A stretch of DNA of 57,680 bases from an uncultured Phycisphaerales bacterium (GCA_937868095.1 CALMLO010000031.1:1-57680), one strand, 5' to 3'; shown: positions 48,788-57,680, counted from the first letter of the stretch. The notes: generated by a model from the letters alone, not told the origin. Numbers and translations are program-made.

Positions 48788-51253
48788 ATGAAATTCTTTT
48801 CTCGGTATTTGCAGTCAGTCAGCATTTTCGTTTTTTCATCTGCTTTTTCCGCTTTTTTGTTTGCCGAAGGTCCGCAAGTTCGGCCTGCCTCCCAACTGTC
48901 CAATTCGTACCTTTCGTGGATGAAAAAAGTCGCCGATTGGCAGCTGACGCAAAGCACGTGGAACAGTTCCGTAAGCTGGGAACGCGGCGCTTTATTCGCC
49001 GGAATGATGGCCCTTTATGAGGTCTCTAAAGACGAAACCTATCTGAACAAGAGCCGTCAGTGGGCCCAGCAATACAACTGGCGGATGGCCTCGGATTCCC
49101 GCCATGCGGACAATCAGGCCTGTGCGCAGACGTATCTTGAATTGTATCTGCTGGATGAGCCGGAGCCGGTCCGGTATGCGCATTTCAAGTATGTGGCGGA
49201 TATGATGGTCGATGATCCGCGGGATTTTTACTGCAATGTAGCCGGCGGCAATGATGTATGGTGGTGGTGTGATGCCCTGTTTATGGCGCCGCCGGCATTT
49301 GTGCGTCTGGACCGTGCCCTCGGCGGCAGCCGCTATGCTGAGCTGGTGCATAGGATGTGGGAACAAACTCAGTCGTGTCTGTATGATACGCAGGAGCATT
49401 TGTTCTTCCGCGATATCACTTATTTTAATGAGCGGTATAATGGGAAAAAGGTTTTCTGGTCGCGGGGCAACGGCTGGGTGCTGGCGGGCACGGCGCGCGT
49501 GCTGCAGTATCTGCCGCTGGATGATCCTCTTCGCTCCCGTTATATCACGCTGCTGCAGGAAATGGCGGCCAGGGTGATTTCGCTTCAGCAGCCGGACGGC
49601 TTCTGGTATTCGGACCTGCTCAGTCCTGAACATTATAACAATCCGGAAACCAGCGGCACGGGCTTTTTCACCTATGGACTGGCCTGGGGCATCAACAATG
49701 GTTTTCTGGATGAGCAGACTTACCGGCCGGCGGTGGAAGCCGGCTGGGAGGCCCTGAAGACTGCTGTCCAGCCCAGCGGACTGCTCGGATGGGTGCAGCC
49801 GGTCGGGGCCGGTCCGACGGCGACGACAGCGAACACAACCGATGTGTTTGGGGTGGGGGCCTATCTGCTGGCCGGCAGCGAAGTGCAGAAGTATATCCTC
49901 AGCAAAGAGCCGACAACACTTGATTTATTTGAGGCCTATCAAACCGATGAGCAGATGAAGGCACAGTGGACTGATGGAACGGCGAATGGGACGGGCTGCC
50001 GGATTTCGCTGGGGGATTTCGGCGACAACTTCCTTCAGATGACCTACGGCAACAGCCAGCCGCCGTATCGTTCAGAGACGCTGCGTGTGTTTGCCGAGGC
50101 CAAAGACTTTACCTTGCACGGCGCAGAGTATTTGTCCATATTAGTCCGCGGGAATGCGGCCAATGCGGCTGATACTATTTATGTTCGGCTGGAAGATGAA
50201 CAGGGGCGTTCGGCGGTCCAGTCGCTGACAGACCCCAATGTGGTGCGCACGGCGATGTGGATGGAACTCGGCTTTCCTCTGGGTGATTTTGCCGGAATTG
50301 ACTGTACGCAAATCAGGAAAATGACGCTTGGTGTCGGCTCGCCGTCGGCATCTTCTGCGGGCGGGGAGGGGACAATCCGAGTTGATAATATCCGGCTGCT
50401 GCCGAAGCAATGCACAGCCGCCAAAGAGGATTTGAACGGCAGCTGCCTGGTGGACTTTGAAGATTTGGCGATGATGGCGGCCGGCTGGATGGAAGATTAT
50501 GGTCTGACCATCAGGCCGGTTGACCCGGGTACGGCCAACCTGCTGGCTTATTGGCCGATGGAAGGGACTTTTGAGGACGTTACAGGGCATGGCTATGATG
50601 CGGCAGCCGGCGGAAATCCTGTTTTTGCAGAAGGCCGCAGCGGGCAGTGTGTTTTTTTTGACGGCGCCAGCTATCTGAACTGTCAAAACAGCAGCTCCAT
50701 TGCACTTCAGCAGGGCGGAAGCATCAGTGCATGGGTGAAAAGCGGGGGCTTGAGCTGCCAATACGCTTCGGTGGTGACGAAAGGGTTTACTTCGTGGCGG
50801 CTGATGCGCAATAATTTCAGCAATGCCGTTTCGTTCCATTTTAATCGTGCCGGCGGAGGTGAATATCAGGCCAACGGAACCACCTCTGTTGTGGATAACC
50901 AGTGGCATCATCTGGCGGCTGTTTATGACGGCAGTCAAATTGCCTTGTATGCGGATGGAAAACTGGATGCCTCCTGTCCGACTCCGACAGCCGTGAATAC
51001 CAACGCAGACCCTGTCTATATAGGAGGCCGTGCGGACCGCCTGAGGGATCGAACGTGGACGGGCTGGATTGATGAGGTCCGCATTTATACGGTGCCGCTG
51101 ACGGAAGAGCATATCCGGTATCTGGCCGGTCTTGGACCTTTGCGGATTATTGAACAGCCCCGTGCGGCGGATTTGGTTCTGGATGGGGTAATTGATATGG
51201 AAGATTTGGCGGCTTTTGTTCTGGCCTGGCTTAGAAGCAGTTTATGGCCGTAA
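48788..51253 (+). CDS. secreted GH105 unsaturated glycuronyl hydrolase with LamG and dockerin-like tags
   Basis: The protein has 821 residues. A signal peptide covers about 1-27. A GH105 (alpha/alpha)6-barrel fills residues 30-375. Asp162 in NDVWWWCDALFMAPPAFVRL is the expected catalytic residue, and SRGNGWVLAGTARVLQ matches the family. These enzymes hydrate the unsaturated uronic acid left by polysaccharide lyases on rhamnogalacturonan, ulvan or similar chains. A CBM-like domain (378-540), a dockerin-like loop (DLNGSCLVDFEDLAMMAAGW), a LamG domain (578-785) and a second loop (LVLDGVIDMEDLAAFVLAWL) follow. A GGGGG ribosome site lies a few bases before the ATG. The C-terminal block is very similar to that of the GH2 protein at 52878. 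Confidence 0.88.
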   Translation: MKFFSRYLQSVSIFVFSSAFSAFLFAEGPQVRPASQLSNSYLSWMKKVADWQLTQSTWNSSVSWERGALFAGMMALYEVSKDETYLNKSRQWAQQYNWRMASDSRHADNQACAQTYLELYLLDEPEPVRYAHFKYVADMMVDDPRDFYCNVAGGNDVWWWCDALFMAPPAFVRLDRALGGSRYAELVHRMWEQTQSCLYDTQEHLFFRDITYFNERYNGKKVFWSRGNGWVLAGTARVLQYLPLDDPLRSRYITLLQEMAARVISLQQPDGFWYSDLLSPEHYNNPETSGTGFFTYGLAWGINNGFLDEQTYRPAVEAGWEALKTAVQPSGLLGWVQPVGAGPTATTANTTDVFGVGAYLLAGSEVQKYILSKEPTTLDLFEAYQTDEQMKAQWTDGTANGTGCRISLGDFGDNFLQMTYGNSQPPYRSETLRVFAEAKDFTLHGAEYLSILVRGNAANAADTIYVRLEDEQGRSAVQSLTDPNVVRTAMWMELGFPLGDFAGIDCTQIRKMTLGVGSPSASSAGGEGTIRVDNIRLLPKQCTAAKEDLNGSCLVDFEDLAMMAAGWMEDYGLTIRPVDPGTANLLAYWPMEGTFEDVTGHGYDAAAGGNPVFAEGRSGQCVFFDGASYLNCQNSSSIALQQGGSISAWVKSGGLSCQYASVVTKGFTSWRLMRNNFSNAVSFHFNRAGGGEYQANGTTSVVDNQWHHLAAVYDGSQIALYADGKLDASCPTPTAVNTNADPVYIGGRADRLRDRTWTGWIDEVRIYTVPLTEEHIRYLAGLGPLRIIEQPRAADLVLDGVIDMEDLAAFVLAWLRSSLWP

Positions 51254-51279
51254 ACAAAACCAATCAGAGGAGTGCGTCG

Positions 51280-52848
51280 ATGTCAAACAGGATTTTTCCG
51301 GTGTTTTTCATGATTGCCGCGGGGGTGGTGCTGCAGGCCGCTCCGCCCGACGGGTCGGGCTACAGCTGGAAACTGATTTTCGATGATGAATTTGAAGGGA
51401 CTTCGCTGGATCGCACCAAATGGATCAGCCAGCATCCCTGGACAAGGGATTATAAGGGCGATGCCTACAATCGGGATGAAAACGTGACCGTCGGCGACGG
51501 GTGTCTGACAATTACAGCCAAGGCCGAGTCGTATGCGGGGCATTCATTTACGTCGGGAGCGATTTCGACCGGCTACAGCAAGTTCCGCTTTAAGTACGGC
51601 TATGCGGAGGTGCGGATGAAGATGCCCGGAGCACGGGGCTCGTGGGCCAATTTCTGGATGCTCACAGACGGCTGGCCGCCTGAGTTTGATGTAGTAGAGT
51701 ATCCTTTGTATAATGTTGAAGGCGACAACAACCAGCGGTATCGCTATATTACCAATATTCACTACGGCGACAGCCAGTCCAACATGGCCACGCACTGGCG
51801 CAGCAGCAATCTGTCGGCTGGTTTTCATACCTATGCTTTGGACTGGCGTCCGTGGTATGTGGCTTATTATTTTGATGACAGTTATGTCCGCAGTCTGAAT
51901 GATTTTGCGCCGTCAAACGATTTCGGCAGTATGTATCTGATTCTGGATTATTATGTCGGCGGCGACTGGAGCGGCGAGGTCTGGCAGCATCCGGACGCGT
52001 CCACTTGGCCGGCGCCGACCAACAGTTCGGTTCAGATGAAGATTGACTGGGTCCGCGTCTGGCAGCGCATTCAGGATACGGTCAAGGAAATGATTGGGCG
52101 ATGGACACTGGACGAAATCAGCGGCACAACGGCTTTTGATTCAAGCGGAAAGGGGATGCACGGACAACTGAAGGGCGGGCTTTCCTTTGACAGCGGGCGG
52201 GTCAACGGCAATCTGGGTACGGCGCTGATGTTTGACGGGGTGGATGATTATATCGAACTGCCGGCCGGCTTTGATGAGTTTGACAACGGATTTACAGTGG
52301 CTCTGTGGACCAGGCCGACTGCGGTGAAGAACTATGCCCGCTTTATTGATTTGGGCAATGGTGAAGCGGCGAACAATATTATTCTGGCTCGTTCCGGCAC
52401 CAGCAATCATCTGCTGTTTAAGGTTTACGGCAAAGATACCTCCGACGGAACGGTTACGGCCTCCAATGCGATTGAACTGAATCGCTGGCAGTTTTTTGCG
52501 GCGACTATCAATACGTCCGGCTCTGTCAAGATTTACAAGAACGGACAGGTAATCCAGACCGGCACCTCGACATGGCCGTGGGGCGTGCAGCGGACGAAAA
52601 ATTACATCGGACGAAGCAACTGGTCATCGGATGCCTATTATCAGGGAGCGATGGACGAAATCCGAATCTATGACTATGCCCTTAGTGAGGCAGAAATTCA
52701 GGCCTTGTTTGAACAGACGGCTCACTGTATGTATCCGTATCCGGAGTCGCTGGATTTGAACTGGGATTGTGTTGTGGATTTGGAAGATATTGTCGGGATG
52801 ATGGATTACTGGCTTGCCGAAGGTCTTTATCCGGCCGCCGGCCAATAA
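51280..52848 (+). CDS. secreted GH16 endo-glycanase with LamG and dockerin-like tag
   Basis: The 522-residue protein has a signal peptide (1-21) and a GH16 domain (about 28-265). The catalytic motif is PPEFDVVEYPLY, in which Glu135 is the nucleophile, Asp137 the helper and Glu140 the acid/base. The extra residue in E-x-D-x-x-E is typical of laminarinase/agarase-like groups, so beta-1,3-glucan or galactan is the likely substrate type. A LamG domain (275-475) and a single-loop dockerin tag (LNWDCVVDLEDIVGMMDYWL) follow. GAGGAG seven to nine bases upstream supports the start at 51280. It sits 26 bases after the GH105 gene and 29 bases before the GH2 gene, so the three are probably cotranscribed. 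Confidence 0.88.
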   Translation: MSNRIFPVFFMIAAGVVLQAAPPDGSGYSWKLIFDDEFEGTSLDRTKWISQHPWTRDYKGDAYNRDENVTVGDGCLTITAKAESYAGHSFTSGAISTGYSKFRFKYGYAEVRMKMPGARGSWANFWMLTDGWPPEFDVVEYPLYNVEGDNNQRYRYITNIHYGDSQSNMATHWRSSNLSAGFHTYALDWRPWYVAYYFDDSYVRSLNDFAPSNDFGSMYLILDYYVGGDWSGEVWQHPDASTWPAPTNSSVQMKIDWVRVWQRIQDTVKEMIGRWTLDEISGTTAFDSSGKGMHGQLKGGLSFDSGRVNGNLGTALMFDGVDDYIELPAGFDEFDNGFTVALWTRPTAVKNYARFIDLGNGEAANNIILARSGTSNHLLFKVYGKDTSDGTVTASNAIELNRWQFFAATINTSGSVKIYKNGQVIQTGTSTWPWGVQRTKNYIGRSNWSSDAYYQGAMDEIRIYDYALSEAEIQALFEQTAHCMYPYPESLDLNWDCVVDLEDIVGMMDYWLAEGLYPAAGQ

Positions 52849-52877
52849 AAATCTTTTATGCAAAGAAAGAAGAGCAC

Positions 52878-55800
52878 GTGAACGTACACAGAAAACGGCG
52901 ATTGTTCATCGGCAGCGTCTTGTTGGGTATCGGGATAATCGGCGCGGGTTTGAGCAGTGCTCAGCGTCTGGAAGTGCCGCTGAATGACCAGTGGCGGTTT
53001 TACCGGGCTGAGGCATCCGGTGCTGAACAGTCGGCTTTTGATGATTCCGGCTGGGAGGCGGTGTCTGTTCCGCATACCTATAATGCTCTGGATGCGCAGG
53101 ACGGCGGCAGCAATTATTACCGCGGGCCGGCGTGGTATCGCAAGCACTTTACCCTTTCCGCGGCGGATGCGGGCAAACGGGTTTATCTGTTTTTTGAGTC
53201 GGTCGGCAAAAAGGCGCAGGTGTACTGCAACGGCCTGCCGGCAGGAACGCATTCGGGTGCGTATGCGGCATTCTGTTTTGATATTACGGACCTGGTGCGG
53301 TTCGGCGCGGAAAATGTAGTTGCGGTGCGGGCGGATAATTCAAGTTCGCTGTCCATTGCCCCGCTGTCGGGTGATTTTAATCAGTATGGGGGTATATGCC
53401 GGCCGGTACGGCTGGTTCTGACTGAGCCGGTTCATATCACGCTGCTCGATTATGCCTCCAGCGGCGTCTATTTGAAGCCGACGCAGGTGAGTTCGACCTC
53501 TGCTGATTTGGAAGTGAAGGTGCTTGTTCGAAATGCCGGAGCGGACAGCCGTACGGCGGTGGTGCGGGCGAAGATTTATGATGCAGACGATGCGCTTGTT
53601 GATACGCTTGAGACCGAACAGGCCATCGCCGGCGGGACGACGCAGACCATCCTGCTGAACACCCAGATTGCAAATCCGCATTTGTGGAACGGACCAAGCG
53701 ACCCCTATTTGTATTCTGTGCTCACCGAGGTGGAAATAGATGGAACGGTTGCGGATTCCGTCCGTCAGCCGCTGGGCTTCCGCTATTTTTCCGTGGATGT
53801 AAACCAGGGGTTCTTTCTGAATGGACAGTATCTGGACCTGCATGGCGTGGCCATGCATGAAGACCGTACGGACAAAGGGAGGGCCATCAGCGACCAGGAC
53901 CGCGTGCAGGATATGGAACTGATGGCGGAAATGGGCTGCAATTGGATTCGTCTCAGCCACTATCAGCATGCGCAGAAGGTTTATGACCTGGCGGATGAGA
54001 TGGGGATTGTGCTCTCTACAGAAATTCCGATTGTGAATGGCGTGGTGTTTACGGACGAGTTTATCGAGAACTGCAAAGACCAGCTGCGGGAACTAATTCG
54101 ACAGAACTTCAATCATCCGTCTGTCTGCTTCTGGCTGCTCTATAATGAACTGACTACCAGCGGCTCGGAGACGGTTATTCAGCAGCTTCATGATTTGGCT
54201 AAGGCAGAAGACCCGACCCGCCTGACGGCGGCAGCCCACAACAACACCTCTGATACGGCGGCCTGGTCCTATGTTACGGATTTGCTTGCCTACAACCGCT
54301 ATTACGGCTGGTACGGCAGCACGCCGGCCTCTTATTTTGCGACGTGGGCCGACAGCATCCATTCGAGCCGCTCGACGGATGAAATCGGAATTACAGAATA
54401 CGGGGCGGGGGCCAATCCCTACCACCACGAGGAATATGCCGCCTGGCCTTCGCCGGGAGGGGCGTGGCATCCGGAAGAGTATCAATGCACTCTTCATGAA
54501 GTGCATTGGAAGGCGATGAAGGAACGGCCGTTTTTGTGGTGCAAGACCATCTGGAATGGATTTGATTTTGCTGTGGACAGCCGCAATGAAGGCGGCCAGC
54601 CCGGCCTCAATGACAAGGGAATGATTACACGAGACCGCACCCTGAAAAAGGATGTCTTTTATTGGTACAAAGCCAACTGGAGCAGTGAGCCGGTGGTTTA
54701 TATCACCAGCCGGCGATTTACGCCGAGAACCTCCTGTCCGCAGTATGTAAAGGTGTATTCCAACTGTCCGACGGTTGAACTTTTTGTCAATGGTGTTTCG
54801 CAGGGGCTTCGCACCGGCAGCGATCATATCTTCTTGTGGGAGCAGGCCGTTCATTTGCAGCTGGGAGATAATGAAATTCGGGCGGTGGGGATGCGGGACG
54901 GCCGGGAATACACCGATGTCTGCACATGGCAGTTTGAGATTGAAAACACAATTTCTGTCGCCTCGGTTTCTGCCAGTCATTATGAGACGGCCAATCCTCC
55001 TGAGAATGCTGCTGACGGCAATTTGGCTACTCGCTGGGCGGGGGATAACTATCCATGGATTCTTTTTGACTTTGGTGCGCTCCGCACGGTTGAAAAAGTG
55101 GGCATTGCGTTTTATCTGGGCGAGCAGCGTTTTTATTATTTTGATGTGGAGGCGTCGGAAGATCAGGTCAATTGGACAGCGGTGCTTACAGGCGGCCAAA
55201 ACAGCGGCACTACGCGGGATATGGAGATGTTCGATATTCCGGATGTAACGGCCCGGTATATCCGCATCACCGGAGGCGGCAATACAGGGCCGTATCCGGC
55301 ATGGACCAGTTTTTATGAGGTGAAGTTTTATACCAATCTGAATGTGGATTGTGCCTTGCTGCGGTCGCTGAATTGCGGATATGCTTCTGATTTCAGCGGC
55401 CCGGATGGGCAGCCCGATTGTCTGGTGAATCTGCTGGACTTGCAGAAACTGGCCCAGCAGTGGATGGATGATTACCGCGAAAACATCATTCCCGCAGAGC
55501 CGGGCACGGAACATCTGGCTGCCTACTGGCCGCTGGACGGCACCTATGCGGATGCCTCCGGGCATGGCTATGATGCTGTATCGGGGGGCAGCCCGGTTTT
55601 TGACCTCGGCCATTGCGGCCAATCGGTCTATTTCAATGGTGCAGCCGGGACAAGTTATCTGAGTTGTCGAAACAGCACGGCCCTTCATCTTTCGCAGGGT
55701 GCCACGGTTTCCGTGTGGATTCGAAGCAGCGGACTGACCCATGCGTGGGCATCCGTCGTAACCAAGGGTCTTAACGCCTGGCGATTGATGCGCAATAATG

Positions 55801-56252
55801 AAACCAATTCTATTTCCTTTCACTTCAACAAAGCCGGCGGCGGGGAATATCAGGCCAACGGAATAACCCCTGTTTTGGATGGACAATGGCATCATTTGGC
55901 CGGTGTTTATACCGGCGGCAAGGTTCTTCTTTATATTGACGGCCGGCTGGATGCGGAAACTGAAGCAGGCGCCGTCAATACGACTACCGACTCTGTCTAT
56001 ATAGGAAGCCGTGTAAGCAGCACATCAACCAGAAACTGGATAGGCAACATCGACGAAGTGCGTATTTACGACAGGGCTTTGGATGCCGCAGCAATTTTGT
56101 ACTTAGCGGAGGGACAATCTTACTTCAAGATTCCAGACCCCACCGAAGAGACGGATTTAACCGCTGATGGAATGATTGACCTGGAGGATTTGATTGTGTT
56201 CCTCAGGCAATGGCTTGCTTGCAGCGATCCGGAAAATCCTCTTTGCTTTTGA
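52878..56252 (+). CDS. secreted GH2 enzyme (beta-galactosidase type) with CBM32, LamG and dockerin-like tags
   Basis: No ATG fits before the signal peptide, so a GTG at 52878 is the likely start (1124 residues; weak purine-rich ribosome site). After the signal peptide (about 1-28) follow the GH2 sugar-binding domain, Ig-like domain and TIM-barrel. Glu424 in CFWLLYNELTTSG is the acid/base and Glu507 in IGITEYGAGANP the nucleophile. An F5/8-type (CBM32) domain lies at about 692-819 (ENAADGNLATRWAG, YIRITGGG). Then come a dockerin-like loop (DFSGPDGQPDC, LLDLQKLAQQWM), a LamG domain and a second loop (LTADGMIDLEDLIVFLRQWL). A hairpin follows the gene. It is the last gene of the GH105-GH16-GH2 group. 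Confidence 0.87.
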   Translation: MNVHRKRRLFIGSVLLGIGIIGAGLSSAQRLEVPLNDQWRFYRAEASGAEQSAFDDSGWEAVSVPHTYNALDAQDGGSNYYRGPAWYRKHFTLSAADAGKRVYLFFESVGKKAQVYCNGLPAGTHSGAYAAFCFDITDLVRFGAENVVAVRADNSSSLSIAPLSGDFNQYGGICRPVRLVLTEPVHITLLDYASSGVYLKPTQVSSTSADLEVKVLVRNAGADSRTAVVRAKIYDADDALVDTLETEQAIAGGTTQTILLNTQIANPHLWNGPSDPYLYSVLTEVEIDGTVADSVRQPLGFRYFSVDVNQGFFLNGQYLDLHGVAMHEDRTDKGRAISDQDRVQDMELMAEMGCNWIRLSHYQHAQKVYDLADEMGIVLSTEIPIVNGVVFTDEFIENCKDQLRELIRQNFNHPSVCFWLLYNELTTSGSETVIQQLHDLAKAEDPTRLTAAAHNNTSDTAAWSYVTDLLAYNRYYGWYGSTPASYFATWADSIHSSRSTDEIGITEYGAGANPYHHEEYAAWPSPGGAWHPEEYQCTLHEVHWKAMKERPFLWCKTIWNGFDFAVDSRNEGGQPGLNDKGMITRDRTLKKDVFYWYKANWSSEPVVYITSRRFTPRTSCPQYVKVYSNCPTVELFVNGVSQGLRTGSDHIFLWEQAVHLQLGDNEIRAVGMRDGREYTDVCTWQFEIENTISVASVSASHYETANPPENAADGNLATRWAGDNYPWILFDFGALRTVEKVGIAFYLGEQRFYYFDVEASEDQVNWTAVLTGGQNSGTTRDMEMFDIPDVTARYIRITGGGNTGPYPAWTSFYEVKFYTNLNVDCALLRSLNCGYASDFSGPDGQPDCLVNLLDLQKLAQQWMDDYRENIIPAEPGTEHLAAYWPLDGTYADASGHGYDAVSGGSPVFDLGHCGQSVYFNGAAGTSYLSCRNSTALHLSQGATVSVWIRSSGLTHAWASVVTKGLNAWRLMRNNETNSISFHFNKAGGGEYQANGITPVLDGQWHHLAGVYTGGKVLLYIDGRLDAETEAGAVNTTTDSVYIGSRVSSTSTRNWIGNIDEVRIYDRALDAAAILYLAEGQSYFKIPDPTEETDLTADGMIDLEDLIVFLRQWLACSDPENPLCF

Positions 56253-56288
56253 GAAAAAGTTTTTTCAGCCCGCAACTCAATAAAAATT

Positions 56289-56318
56289 AGGGGACATTCA
56301 AGCCCTTGAATGTCCCCT
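56289..56318 (+). terminator. 13-bp perfect hairpin after the GH2 gene
   Basis: AGGGGACATTCAA and TTGAATGTCCCCT enclose GCCC. CCCTTTTCTTCC follows, a partial T-tract. It lies 36 bases after the GH2 stop codon and before the third sigma gene. Confidence 0.6.
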
Positions 56319-56483
56319 ATGCCCTTTTCTTCCTCCTAATCGATTTTTTATGTCTCTTTTTCTCTTGGCGGGAGTTTATTGAAGTTTTTTTTCAAGTTTC
56401 ACCCTCCAATTTTTTAAAATAGAGGAATAATTTAAGGAATGGGAAGAATTGTCCGCATTTCATAAGGGTTTTTATAGGTTTTT

Positions 56484-57023
56484 ATGGATAACCAGAAGCA
56501 AAATGTGTCCCGAAGCGATGAGTTTTTTAAGCTTCTGATGAACAGTCAGAAGGTGATTTATGGATATATTCTTTCCATGGTCCGCAATTGCCCGGATGCG
56601 GATGACATCATGCAGGAAACGATGACGCTGATGTGGGAACGTTTTGATGAATTTGAGCCCGGGACGAATTTTGGGGCGTGGGGCATTAAAATAGCTCGTT
56701 TTAAGATTTTGGCATACTTCCGAGCAAAAAGCCGCAGCGAAGAGGTTTTTGATGAGTCGCTGCTGATGGAGATTTCGGATTGTTATCATCGGAAAATGGA
56801 TGAGATGAAAATTCGAGTCAGTGCATTGCAGGAATGCCTGAAGAAACTGGATAAACGAGACAAGAAATTGATTGAGATTCGGTATGAGCAGGGGCTGAAG
56901 ATTACGGAACTGGCCGAACGGATTGAGCGGCCGGTACAGGGGTTGTATAAGGCCCTGGCTCGCATTCATACGGTTCTGCATCGCTGCGTCAATCAAACGA
57001 TTCATCAGTGGGGATTTCGATGA
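56484..57023 (+). CDS. ECF sigma factor (Rhodopirellula/Verrucomicrobium type), third copy
   Basis: The 179-residue protein has region 2 (KVIYGYILSMVRNCPDADDI, FEPGTNFGAWGIKIARFKIL) and region 4 (LDKRDKKLIEIRYEQGLKI, LAERIERPVQGLYKALARI). It is a paralogue of the proteins at 22774 and 33911. There is no clear Shine-Dalgarno sequence. AAGGG and AGG occur some distance before the ATG. The stop codon overlaps the following FecR-like start in an ATGA arrangement. The upstream region (56319-56483) is AT-rich with a TAAAAT box but no convincing complete promoter. The target genes would lie to the right of the window. Confidence 0.88.
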   Translation: MDNQKQNVSRSDEFFKLLMNSQKVIYGYILSMVRNCPDADDIMQETMTLMWERFDEFEPGTNFGAWGIKIARFKILAYFRAKSRSEEVFDESLLMEISDCYHRKMDEMKIRVSALQECLKKLDKRDKKLIEIRYEQGLKITELAERIERPVQGLYKALARIHTVLHRCVNQTIHQWGFR

Positions 57024-57680
57024 AGAAGGATATTGCCGCAGAATACCAGCTCAGCGAGCTGATTTTCCTGATGCTCGAGGGAGTCATTACTCCTGAGCAG
57101 AAAAAGCAGCTGGCCCAGCGGCTGCGGGAAGACCCGGCCGCGCTGAATTATTATGTGGAATACATGATGCAGTATTCTGCGCTGATTCAGCCGGGAGATA
57201 TTTCGGTTGCCGACCTGCCGCAAGAGACGGTTTCACCGGTTCTGGAGACATCGCTGTGGCTGGCCCTGTCCGAGTTTGAACAGAAAGCTGAGGCGGTGGA
57301 GGTTGAAAGGCCGGTCGGAAAACCTACTGCGGCTCCTTCAAGGCCAGCTAATTCTGCGGGCCGAAAAGGGGTCAGCAAGTTGTCCCTTTATGCTCTGCTT
57401 TTGTCCACGGCGGCGCTGGTGTTCCTGATTACTTACGCGTTGCTGATTCCTCCTGACCTGGGTAGGGAAGTAGCCACCTTGACCGGTACGCTGAATGCCC
57501 GATGGGATTCGGCAGCTTTTCATGAGGGGATGCGGCTGAGTACCCAATCCCAACCCCTGTGGCTGCGGGAGGGAATGGCTTCGATTCAGTTCGATAACGG
57601 CAGTGCGGTTGTGCTGGAAGGCCCTGCTGAGTTTTCTATTCTGACCGATGACCAGGTGCAGTTGCGGCACGGTCGGCTTT
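57020..57680 (+). CDS. transmembrane FecR-like regulator, third copy (cut by the window edge)
   Basis: The open frame starts in the overlap with the sigma factor gene and continues to the edge with no stop (220 residues seen). The first part, ELIFLMLEGVITPEQKKQLA, matches the N-terminus of the other two copies. One transmembrane helix lies at about 120-144 (KLSLYALLLSTAALVFLITY). The start of the FecR domain follows, with MASIQFDNGSAVVLEGPAEF. The end, including any carbohydrate-binding module, is outside the window. The KLSLYAL start of the helix is identical to that in the first copy. Confidence 0.82.
   Translation, partial: MKKDIAAEYQLSELIFLMLEGVITPEQKKQLAQRLREDPAALNYYVEYMMQYSALIQPGDISVADLPQETVSPVLETSLWLALSEFEQKAEAVEVERPVGKPTAAPSRPANSAGRKGVSKLSLYALLLSTAALVFLITYALLIPPDLGREVATLTGTLNARWDSAAFHEGMRLSTQSQPLWLREGMASIQFDNGSAVVLEGPAEFSILTDDQVQLRHGRL

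Noticed and set aside
56289..56318. Possible insertion-sequence end or CRISPR-like repeat
   Set aside because: The inverted repeat occurs once, has no spaced copies or transposase nearby, and fits a terminator after the GH2 gene.
1..57680. SusC/SusD pair, TonB receptor, sulfatase, cohesin, exosortase, tRNA, CRISPR array or prophage
   Set aside because: I looked for characteristic motifs on both strands and found none.

Overview
The window looks like a chromosomal segment of a polysaccharide-degrading bacterium of the Planctomycetota, most likely class Phycisphaerae (Sedimentisphaerales-like). This is inferred from a combination of traits. There are three ECF sigma factors of the Rhodopirellula/Verrucomicrobium type, each overlapping a transmembrane FecR-like gene. 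There are many LamG domains, a PEP-CTERM protein, prepilin-like secreted proteins, and short dockerin-like C-terminal tags (pattern DLxxLAxxWL) on eleven secreted proteins. No SusC/SusD pair, TonB system, sulfatase, tRNA, rRNA, CRISPR array or intact insertion sequence was seen. The species cannot be fixed from the sequence alone.

Layout. Positions 1-1400 are an AT-rich accessory edge with two decayed transposase fragments and two small hypothetical proteins. Positions 1948-10737 hold a GntR/LacI-type regulator, a secreted GH43 enzyme on the minus strand, and a HAD phosphatase - GH38-like - sodium/solute symporter operon behind a strong promoter. Positions 11087-22516 form a run with a pseudopilin, a beta-helix protein, a GH3 enzyme with PA14, a double pectate-lyase-like protein and a GH71/99-like protein; the three middle proteins share one N-terminal beta-helix module. 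Positions 22774-29612 hold the first sigma/FecR pair, a LamG protein and a secreted FAD-dependent oxidoreductase. Positions 29766-33587 hold a sugar-porter (MFS) gene and a GH32 gene read divergently from overlapping promoters. Positions 33911-56252 hold the second sigma/FecR pair, a PEP-CTERM protein, LamG/dockerin proteins, a second pseudopilin, a GH5-like enzyme, two GH2 enzymes, GH105 and GH16. The third sigma/FecR pair begins at 56484 and runs off the right edge.

How the genes may work together (inference). Secreted GH2, GH3, GH16, GH32, GH43, GH71/99, GH105 and pectate-lyase-like enzymes would open a mixed plant or algal polysaccharide (galactan, pectin, fructan, arabinan/xylan type linkages). 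The SSS and MFS carriers would import small sugars, and the HAD and GH38-like proteins would act inside the cell. The sigma/FecR pairs carry an external NPCBM-like domain and sit directly upstream of carbohydrate-binding protein genes, so they are candidate polysaccharide-sensing switches. The repeated dockerin-like tags suggest a shared docking or sorting route whose partner is not in this window.
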